64,000 nucleotides of DNA from Cryptomeria japonica. Its lineage: Eukaryota; Streptophyta; Pinopsida; Cupressales; Cupressaceae. Position 1 is the stretch's first letter; every line of letters starts with the position of its first letter. Where the stretch lies: NCBI RefSeq assembly GCF_030272615.1, contig NC_081414.1, positions 4,963,501 to 5,027,500 of the forward strand, read 5' to 3'. Positions 1 to 11,171 of the stretch are shown here, one piece after another. The position numbers and the translations under genes were made by a program. Below the pieces are notes generated by a model. The model searched no databases. It was not told the origin of the DNA and saw nothing but the letters and a program-made list of their open reading frames with translations.

Positions 1-546
1 TTGTCGCATATAGATGTGGAGTGTCAAGGTTATGCCTTGTTGTTTTTCTTGTTTTGAGTAATGTTCATTGTTCCAAGGGTTGTTTTGATAGATTTTACAA
101 AGTCATTTATAGAAATAAAGTCTAAGGATCATGCTCTGAAGTATGAATTTGTATAATGCTGTAAATTTGTCAAAGCGAATGTCAAATGACAGGGGGATAA
201 CAAGGGCACACCTTACTAGAGCTAGGGAAATGACTAATTACTTGAAGTGTAGCATGAACCCTTGAGGTGTGCATTTTGGGGAGGCTAGCCATGCCAAGGA
301 TCAGTGAAAAGTATGCCTGAGTTGACAAAGTCAAAAACTACAAATTTTACAAGTATCATGAGCAGTGACAAAGAACTCTAAAGCATGTGCAGACCAAATC
401 AAATTCAAGTTTAGAAAGTGGAGAGAGTCACTCAAGTGAGTGTTTTGGAACTGGCAACCATTTACAAAAATGCACCTTCATGAAATTCTCAGTATGAAGG
501 TGACATGCATCACTCAAGAACACACTTTCAAAGTTGAAAAGAAGTT

Positions 547-684
547 TCAAGTGGCAATAAGCTGCCAGGCGCTTGCCTATAAAGATAAATGTCATTTTTA
601 AGTAGCAAAGGTGTCTCAAGTGGCAATAAGCTGCCAGGCTCTTGCCTATCAAGATAAATGTCATTTTTAAGTAGCAAAGGTGTC
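547..684. repeat. 69-bp tandem duplication
   Basis: Two adjacent copies of a 69-bp unit (547-615 and 616-684) differ at only a couple of positions. Each contains the word AATAAGCTGCCAGGC. The rest of 1-2080 shows no recognisable gene, RNA or element; the short open frames at 911-1114 and 1422-1613 have no family resemblance I can name. Confidence 0.8.
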
Positions 685-2082
685 TTAAGTGCACACCTCA
701 GAAGTCAAGAACAAATTTTGAGTGGCAAACAGTATTAAAGAGCGTGTTTTTCTTTCTTTGACAACTCTACTTTGAATAAAATGCATTTTTTTATTTTATA
801 GGGTCTTGTCTTATCATAAGCGTATACAACCTCTGCCATGAAAGCATAAAACACACAATAAAAGCAGGCACTCATCAAACATAACAGTGTACTATTCCTT
901 GTAAATCAGTGTGAGGTGTTTTAGTGTTGATCACTTCAAATATATGTGCCCAAGTTTAGAGAAAGGTGAACAGATGGAGGGTTTGCAATCAGATTTGAGC
1001 ATTCAACCTCGGGTTCACAGGGTTTCCAAGCATGCCATAGTAGATTTCAGTCAGTTTCCATCTTTTTCTCACTGTTTCTCAAGTGCCAAAAAGATTGGTA
1101 ACAGATCATGCTAGGAATTTTTTATCATAGCTGGAAAAACCTAGAGTTTCAAGGATGGTTTTTCTTCCTTTGTTAAACATTTGGAGTTTTTTTCAGTTGA
1201 TGCTAGAGTTTGCTGTCCTAAGAACATGCTCCAGCAGTGTTGGTGATCAAAACCTAGGACTTTAAAACAAAATTTCAAGAATTCATTTCATTCTTCAAAA
1301 GTATTCACAGTTTACAAATTGGTATCCAACCCTTTTTCAAACCTTAAGGCAACACTTTCTATTTTCAAACGAAACAGGGCAGTGAGGGGCTCATTCAGAG
1401 ATGTCATTTTAAGAGCATGTCATGGAACCCAAATCCTTCTTAATGATTGAATGTCCCTCCATCAGAAACACTTTGCTTGGGCATGTAAATATTCTCAATT
1501 TGAAGCTTGGTGATAGGATAAAAGAGAGCAGCCAGGTGCAAAGACTAAGCACCAGTGGAGTAATACAGGCAGCTAGTTTGGCATTTAAACATCACCATGA
1601 CAAAGACAAGTGAAATCGGAAATTTTGATGGTTGAGTAATATGCAAGTTTGACCTAAATTCCTTTGAAGTTGGTTTGGGTTTGTAGCCCTATGAGGAGAC
1701 CCAAGTAGTACTGAAAAGGTTACCCAAGGTTTTGTTGCGAAATGATTTCGAGGATGACTTGAGCATAATGACTGGATTATGCTAGGGCTGTCATTTCAGA
1801 GTGGGCTGGTCAATTTATCCAATTCCTTACATACACCTATATTCGAGTATGTGGGTTCAACTCACATCCTTATAAACTTCCATTGTACCCTAGTGATCAA
1901 GTGATTCTGATGGAATATTGTTAGCAATTGATGAAGGTAGATTTTATTTGTAGAGGTAGGCATAATCTAGGAGTTAATATTCCAGTTTAGATTGGTTCGT
2001 ACAAGTGCTCTAAAGCCTTAGATGGTAAAAGAACATACAGAAATTTCTAATTTTAACTTCAATTTTTTTTGATAAAAGTACA

Positions 2083-2313
2083 GTGTATGACACAAATGGC
2101 TTCATGTTTGATAGACTTGGCTCTAACTTTGACCAGACGAATGATCTTGAAGACTACTTGGCAAACTGTGCAAATGACTATGAAGTCAGAAGAAGGAAAA
2201 AGTTGGATGACACTGCATCAATTGGCCTAATGCTACCAAGAATGGGCCAAAGGTTTGGTAGATTCAGAAAAATAGGTTTTGATTATAATTTGTTTCTGGA
2301 TTCAACTGTGTAA
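2083..2313 (+). pseudogene. fragment of an unrecognised coding region, part 1
   Basis: A 76-residue open frame with coherent, charged composition (acidic middle, basic RRRKK stretch). I do not recognise a family. It runs directly into the left arm of the long inverted repeat at 2278-2475, and its last residues are encoded by that arm. It may belong with the coherent frames at 2514-3834 and 4571-5245, which would make one degraded gene of about 3 kb, but no joined frame can be shown. It could equally be a chance frame. Confidence 0.3.
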
Positions 2314-2475
2314 GAACTTTTGCATCAACGTTTTGGGTCACACTCCGTGAACCATCATCAAGATGAAAGAGACCTGAAACATTTCTCTTTCATCCTGATG
2401 ATGGTTTATGGAGTGACCCAAAATGTTGATGCAAAAGTTCTTACACAGTTGAAACCAGAAACCAATTAAAATCAG
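2278..2475. repeat. long foldback inverted repeat (hairpin), MITE-like or proto-miRNA-like
   Basis: The two arms are reverse complements over roughly 75-90 nt. The best part is 2301-2367 against 2387-2453, with a loop of about 11 nt around 2372. Shared arm words are TTCAACTGTGTAAGAACTTT and CATCATCA.GATGAAAGAG. Mismatches are few and complementarity weakens outwards past TTTCTGG. No clear target duplication was found. A foldback transposon or a young inverted duplication capable of making small RNAs would both fit. Confidence 0.8.
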
Positions 2476-2513
2476 CATCACGGACTGTGGAAATCTGATA
2501 GATCTAAAATAGG

Positions 2514-3834
2514 TTGTCACTGTTTTTTGCAGGAAGCACAATTGAATCAGCCGCACTTTTGTCAATAAATTGGGCTATCAGAGAATCTACTTCAATAGAT
2601 TTGATGACCAAAGCAGTGATGGATAGAACAAAAAAAATACCGGAGAGAAAACTTGCTGAGCATACTGCTGGAACAGTGAAGGGAAAGAGGTCTAAGCCCT
2701 CCAATTTGCTACAGAATACAGAAGAAGAAAGGACAGCCTCAAGTTCACAAGTACCAATGATGATAAATACAAATGCCATAGATGGTGGTGGGGGGGATGA
2801 AAAGGAGAAAAGAAATAAATTTAAGGACTCCTGTGAGGTAAATGACTTCCCTAAAGTCAGCAAGATCAGGTTCATCACAAAGAATTGTGTGAAACTTCCT
2901 CCACATGTGCACCTTAATCCTACTCCACCTCCTCTGGTTTCTCACATCCCCGCAACTGTTTCTCCTACTACTCCTAGTTTCTTTGTTCATCAAACCACCT
3001 CTTCTTAACGAGAAGATACATCTTTGCCTTCTGCATCACCACCTCATGACCATATCTCCCTTCCCATACCGCATTTATTAAACCTTTCTAGCCACCAAAG
3101 ATTCAGCCTGTGAAGAAATTCTAGCCACAGTTGAACCTCCCAAGATACCAATTGAGGATGTTCTTATGTGGGTTATGACCTCTTTGGCAAGGAAAAGAAG
3201 CGTGAACACCAAACCCCTCAATTTCGGTGTTCTTTCTGCTATGATCAAAAAATTTAAAAAAAGAAATAAAAAAAGTGAAGAGACAACTAGATTCAGAAAT
3301 AATGATTAAGGTCAATTTATTGCCAGGGCAACCATAAAACTAGTAGAAAAGAATGTACAAGAGATGCAAGCTTCGAATTTTCAGACCACCCAAACTAATT
3401 TGGAACCTTCAAGTAGACAAGGGGATATGAACATGTTGCAACTTACAACAGATAATATTAAAGAGAGAGTCTCAAAAGATGGAGAAGAGATAGTTCTAAA
3501 ATTGAAGAATAAAAACTTTAGAGCTTACATTGTACATTAGGTCAATCCTTTGGCAAAATCTAGCTCTTCATCACCACCAGAGTTGAAGAGAACATACAAA
3601 GAAAACAATTGGATGGTTTAGTTTCATGTGGCCAAGGTACCCAATAGTGCATTGGTTGTTTTTGTGATAAAAGGATTGAGACTACTTAATGAACTTTCTG
3701 AGTTGCTGAAGAACATCAAGGGAGCACAAGAGCAAATAGTTGAATTGGAAAATGTTATGATGAATGAAACTTATGCATTCAGACTACTTGATGAGTTTTC
3801 TGAGTTGCTGAATGTAGTGTCCCAACTTTGAAAT
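2514..3834 (+). pseudogene. degraded unrecognised coding region, part 2
   Basis: The open frame 2514-3008 (164 residues; basic and serine/proline-rich, with GGGG near residue 90) is followed by coherent codons in other frames at about 3085-3310, 3311-3540 and 3628-3834. They read as a lysine-rich, helical protein with a tract ending in KKFKKRNKK and a coiled-coil-like leucine-rich stretch (ELSELLKNIKGAQEQ). Stops and frame changes separate the parts. I cannot name the family; it may be an unclassified transposon protein or a host pseudogene. The end is cut by the solo LTR at 3813. Confidence 0.45.
3679..3812 (+). repeat. 102-bp in-frame tandem duplication in the unknown coding region
   Basis: Unit 1 is 3679-3780. 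Unit 2 begins at 3781 and resumes at 4571 after the solo LTR. Both encode a 34-residue coiled-coil-like repeat (R-L-L-[ND]-E-[LF]-S-E-L-L...). Unit 1 preserves the uninterrupted version of the sequence into which the LTR inserted, so it acts as an empty-site control. Confidence 0.85.
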
Positions 3835-4565
3835 ACAATTTAATGATAAATGATAATAATAAAATTAAAATTAAAATATAAAAGAATATAATTAAATTTT
3901 AATTAAGTTAATGAATGATCAAGACATGAAATGAGAAGTTGTGACTCCCTCAAACATGAGATACAAAAGGGAGAAGAGAACCTCATTTAAGGGGATAATT
4001 TGGGGAATCAGAAGTGCAGATCTGATATAAATAAGAAGTGCAGATCTGAATGTGAAAGGTTATGATCCTTTCAAAAGGCAGAAATAACAAAGAGTTGCAC
4101 TCTTTCAAAGGGTGCTAATGGTGGAAAGGGTGTGTCTCTTGCCAAAGGGGCATACATGATGAAGAGGTGTGACCTCTCCCTCAAAAGGCAGAAATAATGA
4201 AGAGTTGCATTCTTTCAAAGGGTGCTAATGGTGGAAAGGGTGTGTCTCTTGCCAAAGGGGCATACATGATGAAGAGGTGTGACCTCTCCCTCAATTTGAA
4301 GAATAATTTATTATTCTCAAAGGGCAGCAATGAAGAGTGATGACTCATTTCTTATGAAGGGGTGTGACTTCCCACAAATGAAGATATAAAGAAGAGATTT
4401 ATTCAATTGAGATGAGGGAATTGGAGGAAAAAAATCCATAAGATCAAAGAAGACAAGAAAGTCAATGGGTCAATATCTAATATCAGAATTAATAAGGGTG
4501 AAAATTAGCAGATTTTGATATTTACAAGGGCAAGATTCAAGGCAATCCCAAAAGGGGACATTACA
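3813..4565 (+). mobile_element. solo LTR, TGTAATGTCCC family, copy 1
   Basis: Begins TGTAGTGTCCC, ends GGGGACATTACA and is flanked by the exact 5-bp duplication CTGAA (3808-3812 and 4566-4570). No internal retrotransposon sequence is present, so it is a solo LTR left by LTR-LTR recombination. The 102-bp repeat just upstream shows the same host sequence without the insertion. Length is 753 bp. It contains a 110-bp tandem duplication (from 4072 and from 4182). The TATA box of sister copies is degenerate here. Confidence 0.92.
4072..4291 (+). repeat. 110-bp tandem duplication inside the solo LTR
   Basis: Two copies beginning CAAAAGGCAGAAATAA at 4072 and 4182, nearly identical over 110 bp. Related words (GAGGTGTGACTCTCC) appear singly in the sister LTRs near 34610 and 59990, so the duplication is specific to this copy. 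Confidence 0.85.
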
Positions 4566-4570
4566 CTGAA

Positions 4571-5245
4571 GAATATCAAGGGAGCACAAGAGCAAATAGT
4601 TGAATTGGAGAATGCTATGATGAATGACATTTCTGCATGCAGAAAGGGTTATCAGTCATTTGGAGCCGATGACATCTTTGGGCACTGATGAACTAATCAA
4701 ATTAAAAGTCATTTCTGATTCAAAAGAGAATCTTCTTCCACAATGGACGGTGGCATATCAGTTGGTGATAGAGCTTTTGGTACTTGTAGTTAATAAGGTA
4801 ATCAGAGAAAACATCAAGAAATTGCAAACTGCAAGATAAGTCATTATTGCTCTTGGTTCATCTATTCCTTGAACATTCATGGACAATAATTTGGTGGAGG
4901 TTTGATCAGTTCGTTGGCGAAAACCTTGGAGGATTTTCATTTGGTTCGATGGTATGGATGAGTTGATGAAAACTGCCATGGAGCTGTTAGTACAAGAAAA
5001 AAAGATGCCAATTATCCATAATTTGATTGAAGAATGCAAGAGCTTTGTACATAATCAGCTTGCTGGAGAATTTCAGGCCTGCAGATGATAGGGTGATATA
5101 CTTCATAGTGAAAAGTTCAGCTTGTTCAAGAGAAAAATGGAACACCAGCTCCAAAGTCTTCAGATTCAGACGAATTTTCGCATTTCATCCTCTATATTTA
5201 GAGGGGTTTTATTTTTGGACAAGTTGTTGGAGAGCATATTTTTAA
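4571..5245 (+). pseudogene. degraded unrecognised coding region, part 3
   Basis: This continues the reading sense of part 2 after the solo LTR. It has frames 4624-4839, about 4880-5090 and 5027-5245, with leucine/lysine-rich helical content (for example LVVNKVIRENIKKL) and a charged stretch ending near 5245. Stops at about 4837 and 5088 and several frame changes show that it is not functional. No domain is recognised. Confidence 0.4.
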
Positions 5246-5347
5246 GTTGCTTTAAGTGAGCTTTTATTTAAGCTTTGTTTAAATTAGTTTATTGCTTTAA
5301 AGAAACTTTTTCCAACTTTTTTAGTTATTTTTGAGTTTTTCTTTAAA

Positions 5348-5735
5348 GATATTGATTTTTGGGATTATTAATGATTATCTTAAAGTCCCCCAAAAAATAG
5401 GCTCTGCAAACTTAGAATAAGCGCTTTGAGCACAATATTTTTGAATAATAGTTGGAAGTTTTGTTTATGCTGCAGAAATTGTTATTCAAGTGTTACAAAC
5501 TTCAATCTCAATTTTTCATTTATTGGATTTAAAGTGAAGAAGATATTGATTTTTGGGATTAATTAATGATTATCTTAAAGTCCCCAAAATTAGGATCTGC
5601 AAACTTAGAATAAGTGCTTTGAGCACAATATTTTTAAATGATAGTTGGAAGTTATTTTTATGCTGCAGAGATTGTTATTCAAGTGTTAGAAACTTAAATC
5701 TCAATTTTTCATTTATTGGATTTAAAAAGAAGAGT
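5348..5735. repeat. 194-bp tandem duplication
   Basis: Copy 1 (5348-5541) and copy 2 (5542-5735) share GATATTGATTTTTGGGATTA and most later bases. The sequence is AT-rich and non-coding. From 5736 to about 6290 nothing is recognised. Confidence 0.85.
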
Positions 5736-6289
5736 AGTGTTACATTTGGTATTAAAATCTTAAGTTGTTTATGGGTTAGAATTATCTTGTTTACCCTATT
5801 CTCATGTGTGTGGACACACTAGGCCAGTGGAAAAGTGTTTGTTTTGTCTAAGTTTTGTTGTCAATTCACTTGATTGAAAATCTTTAAATATAAGTCCAGA
5901 TTCTGAAATAAGAGTTGAACTCAGCCTTTAAATTAGTTTAGTTTCTTTCATTTTGAAGAAAAACCCAAAAGTTATTGTTCATAGATTAAGAGTTGTATAT
6001 TTTGACCATAGCCTAGCATCTAGAATTAAAATTAGATTAAAATTCTAAGGAGCTTCCCCTCATAATTCAAAGATAGATTTCACCTCATATACTATTCTGG
6101 ATTGAGTTGTCTTGCAAAAGACAAACCAAAATGCTAACAAACTTATGATCAGATTCTCTCTAGGCCAATCACAATCTTGTGAATTGTGGTTTATGCAAAC
6201 ATGCTAACCTATGGTATCTCATCACACTCAATCGAAAACAACTCAAAGTCAATTCAAAGATTGGTTGGGAAAACTAACTCATTCCTTTA

Positions 6290-6490
6290 AATCTGAGTTA
6301 CCAGGTTCTCCTCTGGACCCCCCTAGTTCGGGTTCTGGTTCGAACTGGTTCGTGGTTTTGGGCCTGGTTCGACTAGGTTCGACCAGGGTTCTTAAAACCC
6401 AAAGGTGGTTCATCCTAGTTCGAACCCGGGCTAACCCAGGTTGAACCAAAGAGAACCACAGAGAACCCAAAACGAACCCGGGCGTCTAGG
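6290..6490. repeat. GGTTCG/CGAACC-rich subterminal-like repeat cluster
   Basis: Dense short copies of GGTTCG and CGAACC in both orientations, much richer in G+C than its surroundings. This resembles the subterminal repeats of hAT-type elements seen elsewhere in this window with GACTCG words. A smaller block of similar kind (ACGAACCCAAACC, CCGGTTCTTTGAG) lies at 7485-7560 on the other side of the DUF26 pseudogene. No terminal repeats or target duplication could be fixed, so element status is unproven. Confidence 0.5.
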
Positions 6491-6511
6491 CGGCTCAAAA
6501 AGTGATTTTCT

Positions 6512-7267
6512 ATGCCAAGTTTAATTTTTTTTTTTCAATTCCGCCTAGGTGGTTCGTCCTCTTTTTGCTGTTTGTACAAAAAAATTCATCAGTCGTGTAT
6601 CTACACATGGTACACATGCGATAATTCCTCAAGTTTCACCAATGGCAGCACCTATTCCACAAACTTAAACCTAGTTATGATTCATGAACGATCTGTATCT
6701 TAATGCACCTAAAAATTCAGGGTTTAACACTTCTTCCCATGGCCAATCTCCCAGTAAGGTCTACGGTCTGCTTCAGTGAACTGGAACTATATCAGCAGAT
6801 AGATGCTCAAAATGTGCAGTGGAAGCAAATCAAACCCTTCACGACCTTTGCCCCGATGACATAGGTGGGAAAATATGGTTGGATGATTGTTTCATGCACT
6901 ATCACAATTCTAATTTCATTTCAAGACTAGATACTAAAAGAATTCTCTTGGTGAACACGATAGATATTACTAAAAGTAGAGATGCTTTCGAGAACATAAC
7001 AAGCAGCCTTCTGTCAAATCTGTCTGAGAAGCTTACATCCCTGCAAATAAGCGTTTCACTGCTGGAACAGCCAAATATAATGCTAGTGGAACATTATATG
7101 GTTTAGTTCAATGTTGGAGAGATATATCAGTACAAGATTGCATAACATGTTTGGCTAGAGCAAGAGCAAATCTGAGCAATTGTTGTTCTACAAAACAAGG
7201 AGCCCAGTTTCTGAGTGCAAGCTGCAAGGCAAGATATGAGATATACCCAATTGAAACCTACTATTGA
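6512..7267 (+). pseudogene. broken two-domain Gnk2/DUF26 cysteine-rich secretory protein
   Basis: Plant DUF26 (Gnk2) domains are extracellular, carry the C-x8-C-x2-C motif, and occur in cysteine-rich repeat secretory proteins and in receptor-like kinases (CRKs). The first domain reads from WYTCDNSSSF (about 6605) through C-x2-C and GGKIWLDDCF (about 6865-6895). The second contains YGLVQC, then C-x8-C-x2-C (about 7110-7160), a CC pair, and ends with ARYEIYP and TGA at 7265-7267. Defects: a frame change near 6682-6694; TGA at 6777-6779 replacing the first cysteine of domain 1; and a frame change near 7030 between the domains. No convincing signal peptide or kinase domain is present. It may be a truncated or captured copy. 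Confidence 0.85.
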
Positions 7268-7821
7268 GATAGGGATACTTGAATATTTTGTCATTTTGAT
7301 ATTAAACTTGATGTATATGATGCTATTATGAAATGATCACGATGCTATGATTACAAGTTTATGTTTGTTTTGTTGTTTATATGATGCTATGTGACATGCT
7401 AATCTTAATTCATGCTTATAGGCTGCACAAATATTAAAAATAAATAAATATATATATATATAAAAAAATTTTACATGTTTTTGTACTAACGAACCCAAAC
7501 CCCTTTTCAAAATTTTGCCGTACCGGCATACCGGTTCTTTGAGCCCAGACTGGCAAGCTAGCTTTATATTTGAAATCTCTCCATTGTCACTTCACTAAGT
7601 GGCAATCAACTCAAAAACAATTCATACGTTGGTTGGGTGCATTTGTTTAACTTGAATTATAATTATTAAAAATTCAGATTTGATATGTCTGCATTGTGAA
7701 ATTCTGTTTCTTCTTTCTCCATTTTTTATGATAAGATCTCAGTTTCTCAAAGTTGATTACAGCAAACAGTTGCCAAATCAAATTTGAGCCTGCAATCTTC
7801 AACATAATTATTGTTTAACAC

Positions 7822-7900
7822 TTCGTCAGATTTGTATCCAAAGCTCCTTTGGAGGGGCAGTCTTCTTATTTCACTTTGTCAGATTTGTATCCAAAGCTCC
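7822..7900. repeat. short direct repeat
   Basis: The 24-bp word beginning GTCAGATTTGTATCC occurs at about 7826 and again at about 7876. From 7268 to 8246 no gene is visible; an AT microsatellite lies at about 7445-7462. Confidence 0.7.
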
Positions 7901-8246
7901 TCAAAATTGCAGTCAAAGTTATGGTCAAACGTGGATGGCTTGAAATTTTTGGTGCCTTCTTTATTGATTAGTGACCACCTTTTTCTATTGCCTAGTGGCT
8001 AGCTAGGCAGCCTCATGCCCTTGATAGTTCATTGATCTAGGTTCAAACTATGAGCCTCCTCTAGTTTGCACCGCCCAAGGGCCTTCACAATGGCCTCTTG
8101 CAATGGTTTTTTCTATCATTTGCTTGCACCCATTGCCCACTGCTAAGCTTCTTGCTTACCTATCCTTTGTTGGCCCCAATATAGCTTGGTTGACCTAGCA
8201 CCAATCTTTCTCACTCTTCCTATCTTCACCAACCTCTCATAATAAA

Positions 8247-8433
8247 ATAAGTGAAAGCTTTCTTAAACAGGATTATAATTAAGGACAACAAACCACATTA
8301 TGAATGTGGGATAAATAAAAAGAACATACTAAAAGGAAATAAAACACATAGTAAATCCTAAAGTCGGAATGACTTTACCAAATCCTACACCTAATAACTA
8401 ATTGACTATTACCCAAAAACAATTACTTTAGCA
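8247..8433 (-). mobile_element. probable 3' LTR end of the minus-strand copia element
   Basis: Immediately next to the copia coding remnant, the plus strand reads ...TTAGCA followed by CCCTCCCTTAA. On the minus strand this is a polypurine tract (TTAAGGGAGGG) abutting an LTR that starts TGCTAAAG. The right boundary at 8433 is supported by the PPT. The left boundary is a guess, since no opposing TG terminus was confirmed. Confidence 0.4.
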
Positions 8434-10600
8434 CCCTCCCTTAATGGTCAATCTACTATCTACACCAAGCTTATCGCGTAATTTTACAAATTTGTCAAGA
8501 CTCAAAGACTTGGTAGGAATATGTATAATTTGGTCCTTTGTTTGACAATATTGCAGCAAAATAGATCCATCTTCTACAACTCATTTGATGAAGTGACAAT
8601 GCATTTCCACATGTTTAGTACGCTCATTTTTGGCAAGTTTGAGCACACCTTGATTGTCATAGAATAGGGCTGAAGGTCAATTTGTGGCATCTTCATGTTT
8701 GAAAGCATTCTTTTGAGCCAAACTACCACACACGTTGCTTTTACTACACTTTGATATTTTGCTTCAGTTGAGGAAAGAACCACAATCCATACGATTACAC
8801 TATGCCAAGGCTGATAATATATCAAAAAGTGGGTTTTCTATCATCCACAAAACCTGCACAATTTGAATTGGTAAATCCACACAAATTAGGGTCTTAGTGT
8901 CTATTGTACAAAATGCCGAAGTCAAGTGTCCCTTTCATGTGTATGTAGTATGTACTATCAACACCCTCTTCACTACAAGCCAATATTCTATTTTTGGTGT
9001 TGTTATGAATTTGGAAATGAAATTCATAGTATAGCTCAAATCAAGTCTATGGCTATAAGATATATGAGGCTCCCCACTAGTTGCCAATAGGCTGATTCAT
9101 TAACTGTCTTAGAGTTAATGTTGGCGAAAGCTTCACCTTTTCTCCATAGTTCTAGACGAGATTTTGCAATCTATCATTTTGAATTTGTCAAACAAACTCC
9201 TAGTATAATTGGATTGTGTGACAAAAATGCTACCACTTATTTGTCAAACTTCTACACCACGGCACTTATGTAGGAGGCCTTGATCAATCAAGTCAAAAAC
9301 TTTACTCATATTAGATTTGATGTGTTCAATAGCATGTGCCTCACTACTTGTAATAATGATATCATCTACATAGATGAACAGCAGAATGAGATCATTACAT
9401 ATACTTTAATGTACAAATTGGAGTCTAAAGGACTTCACTAGAATCCATATTCAACCATATCAATTTTGTTGTACCATACCATGGATGCCTTCTTTAGGCC
9501 ATATAGAGCTCTCTTTAATTGGCATACATGATGCTTCTTCCTTTTAACTTCAAAAACATTGTGGTTGATACATGTCCACTTCTTACTCCAAATCCCAACT
9601 GAGGAAGGCACTCTTTATGTCCATTTGATGGATTGTCGAGTCAAATTAAGCTGCCATGACTTGGGATACATGTACCTATGTCATATGAATGTTGATTCAG
9701 ACTGCCATCAATAGATTCTAGGACTATTACTTGCTTGGTAGACTTGTCATGCTTAGAAACAAGTTGTTCTTCGCTAACTTTGAACTCTAGAGAAGTCTAG
9801 AAAGGTCTAGCTTCTTCATCAACCATGACATCTCAACTAAAGGTTAACCAGTTGTTGTCACCATCAACCAATCTACATGCCTTATGGGTGTTGTTGTACC
9901 CAGTAATCATCATTTTCTTACTATTGGGAACTAACTTGGTTCTCTTTTCATTTAGAATCCAAACAAAGGCAATGAAACTAAAGACCTTACGAAAACTTAC
10001 TTTTGGCTGCCTTCTAAAGCATGCTTCCTCTAAGGTCTTCTACTTCACTGCCTATGCTGGAGATATGTTTAGCAGATATACTATTATAAATGTTTCCTCA
10101 ACCCAAACCCTCTTGTGAACCCTCTTGTTCTCCATTATACATTAGGTAACCCGTGATAATGTAGGTCTACCTCTCAACCACTCCATTCTATTGTGAAGTG
10201 TAGGGTGTAGTGAATTGTCTTTTGATACTACGTTTAGTACATAAGTTGTTGAATTCTTAAAAAATTATTCACCCCCATTAACACATCTAAGAGTGGTTAT
10301 GTAACAACCTAACTCTTTTTCTACTAATACTTTTAACTTATAAAATTCATTAAACACATCTTATTTTAATTTAAGAGAATACACCCACATTTTCCTACTA
10401 AAATCATCAACAAATAGAAGGAAATACTTGAAACTACTAACAAATGTGTTCAGGACTCTCTTGGCTCTCCAAGATTGACTGTCATTAAATGGAACTCTGC
10501 ATTTCTTACCTACTTGGCAAGCTCTGCAAACACCATGTATTTATTAATTGGATGTTAGGAAATTCATCTACCAAGTTCTCTTGAGCCAACTAAGAGAGGT
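8434..10600 (-). pseudogene. degraded Ty1/copia pol (integrase-RT-RNase H)
   Basis: Read on the minus strand from 10600 downwards. The integrase zinc region (C-RACQVGK) lies at about 10510-10540. The integrase core has FVDDFSRKMWVY at about 10380-10410. The RT has an intact FIYVDDIII catalytic box at about 9360-9385. RNase H contains SSTEAKYQ and DNQGVLKLAKN at about 8600-8830. Coding ends just before the polypurine tract at 8434. The order IN before RT is diagnostic of Ty1/copia. Many stops and frame changes make it inactive; gag and the 5' LTR are not seen. Confidence 0.88.
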
Positions 10601-10878
10601 AGGATTCAATGTGTCCATATCGCAAAACTGAAGTGTACTAATGTCTAATGCACTCTTGGTTGTCAATGCATGCTCCCTGTTATCAAGTGTCAACCAGTCT
10701 ATGCACTCCATGATTTTCTACAAGAGAATAATCTTCTTGGTCTCTTTGTCAATTATGTAGCATTTGTGGCTGCTAAAGATGACATGTACACAATGAAGAA
10801 CAAATATAAGAGGAGACATGTTATGTAAATTATGAAGAATAGTGTAGTCGGCAGTTTTGTCGTAGTTCATAAACAAAA

Positions 10879-11155
10879 TGTTGTTAATTAATGAATTATG
10901 TTGTAGTTGGCAATGTAATGTCATTTGTTCCCAAATGGTTAGTTGTTGGCAGTTCCTAGCGGTTGGCAGTCTTAACCAACCGCCAGACACTATTATATAT
11001 TCATTGCGTCTTGGGAACCAGTAAAGATTTTTACACTTGGTAATAAAGATACATCTTTCTAGCCATATCCTAATATTTACTACTATTATGTTGTGTTGCG
11101 TATGATATAATTTTGTTGTTGTTTACTATGCATAATCTAAACTAGTGAGTAAATA
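10879..11155 (+). mobile_element. degenerate 5' LTR of an old gag-type element
   Basis: Starts TGTTGTTAATTAATG and ends near GTAAATA. Its layout (GTTAGTTGTTGGCAG..., ATTATATATTC) parallels the young LTR at 50003-50322 (GTTAGTTAGCCAACGGG..., ATTATATATTG). It is directly followed by TGGTGTCGTTGCT, a decayed version of that element's TGGCGCCGTTGCC primer site. The boundary is approximate because the copy is old. Confidence 0.6.
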
Positions 11156-11158
11156 TTT

Positions 11159-11171
11159 TGGTGTCGTTGCT
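11159..11171 (+). other. decayed primer-binding site
   Basis: TGGTGTCGTTGCT differs at two positions from TGGCGCCGTTGCC of the related element at 50325. The latter matches the start of the usual plant tRNA-Asp primer site. Confidence 0.6.

Noticed and set aside
6512-6603. Signal peptide for the DUF26 pseudogene
   Set aside because: The open stretch after ATG at 6512 is not a convincing hydrophobic leader and runs out of the GGTTCG-rich block; the true start appears lost.
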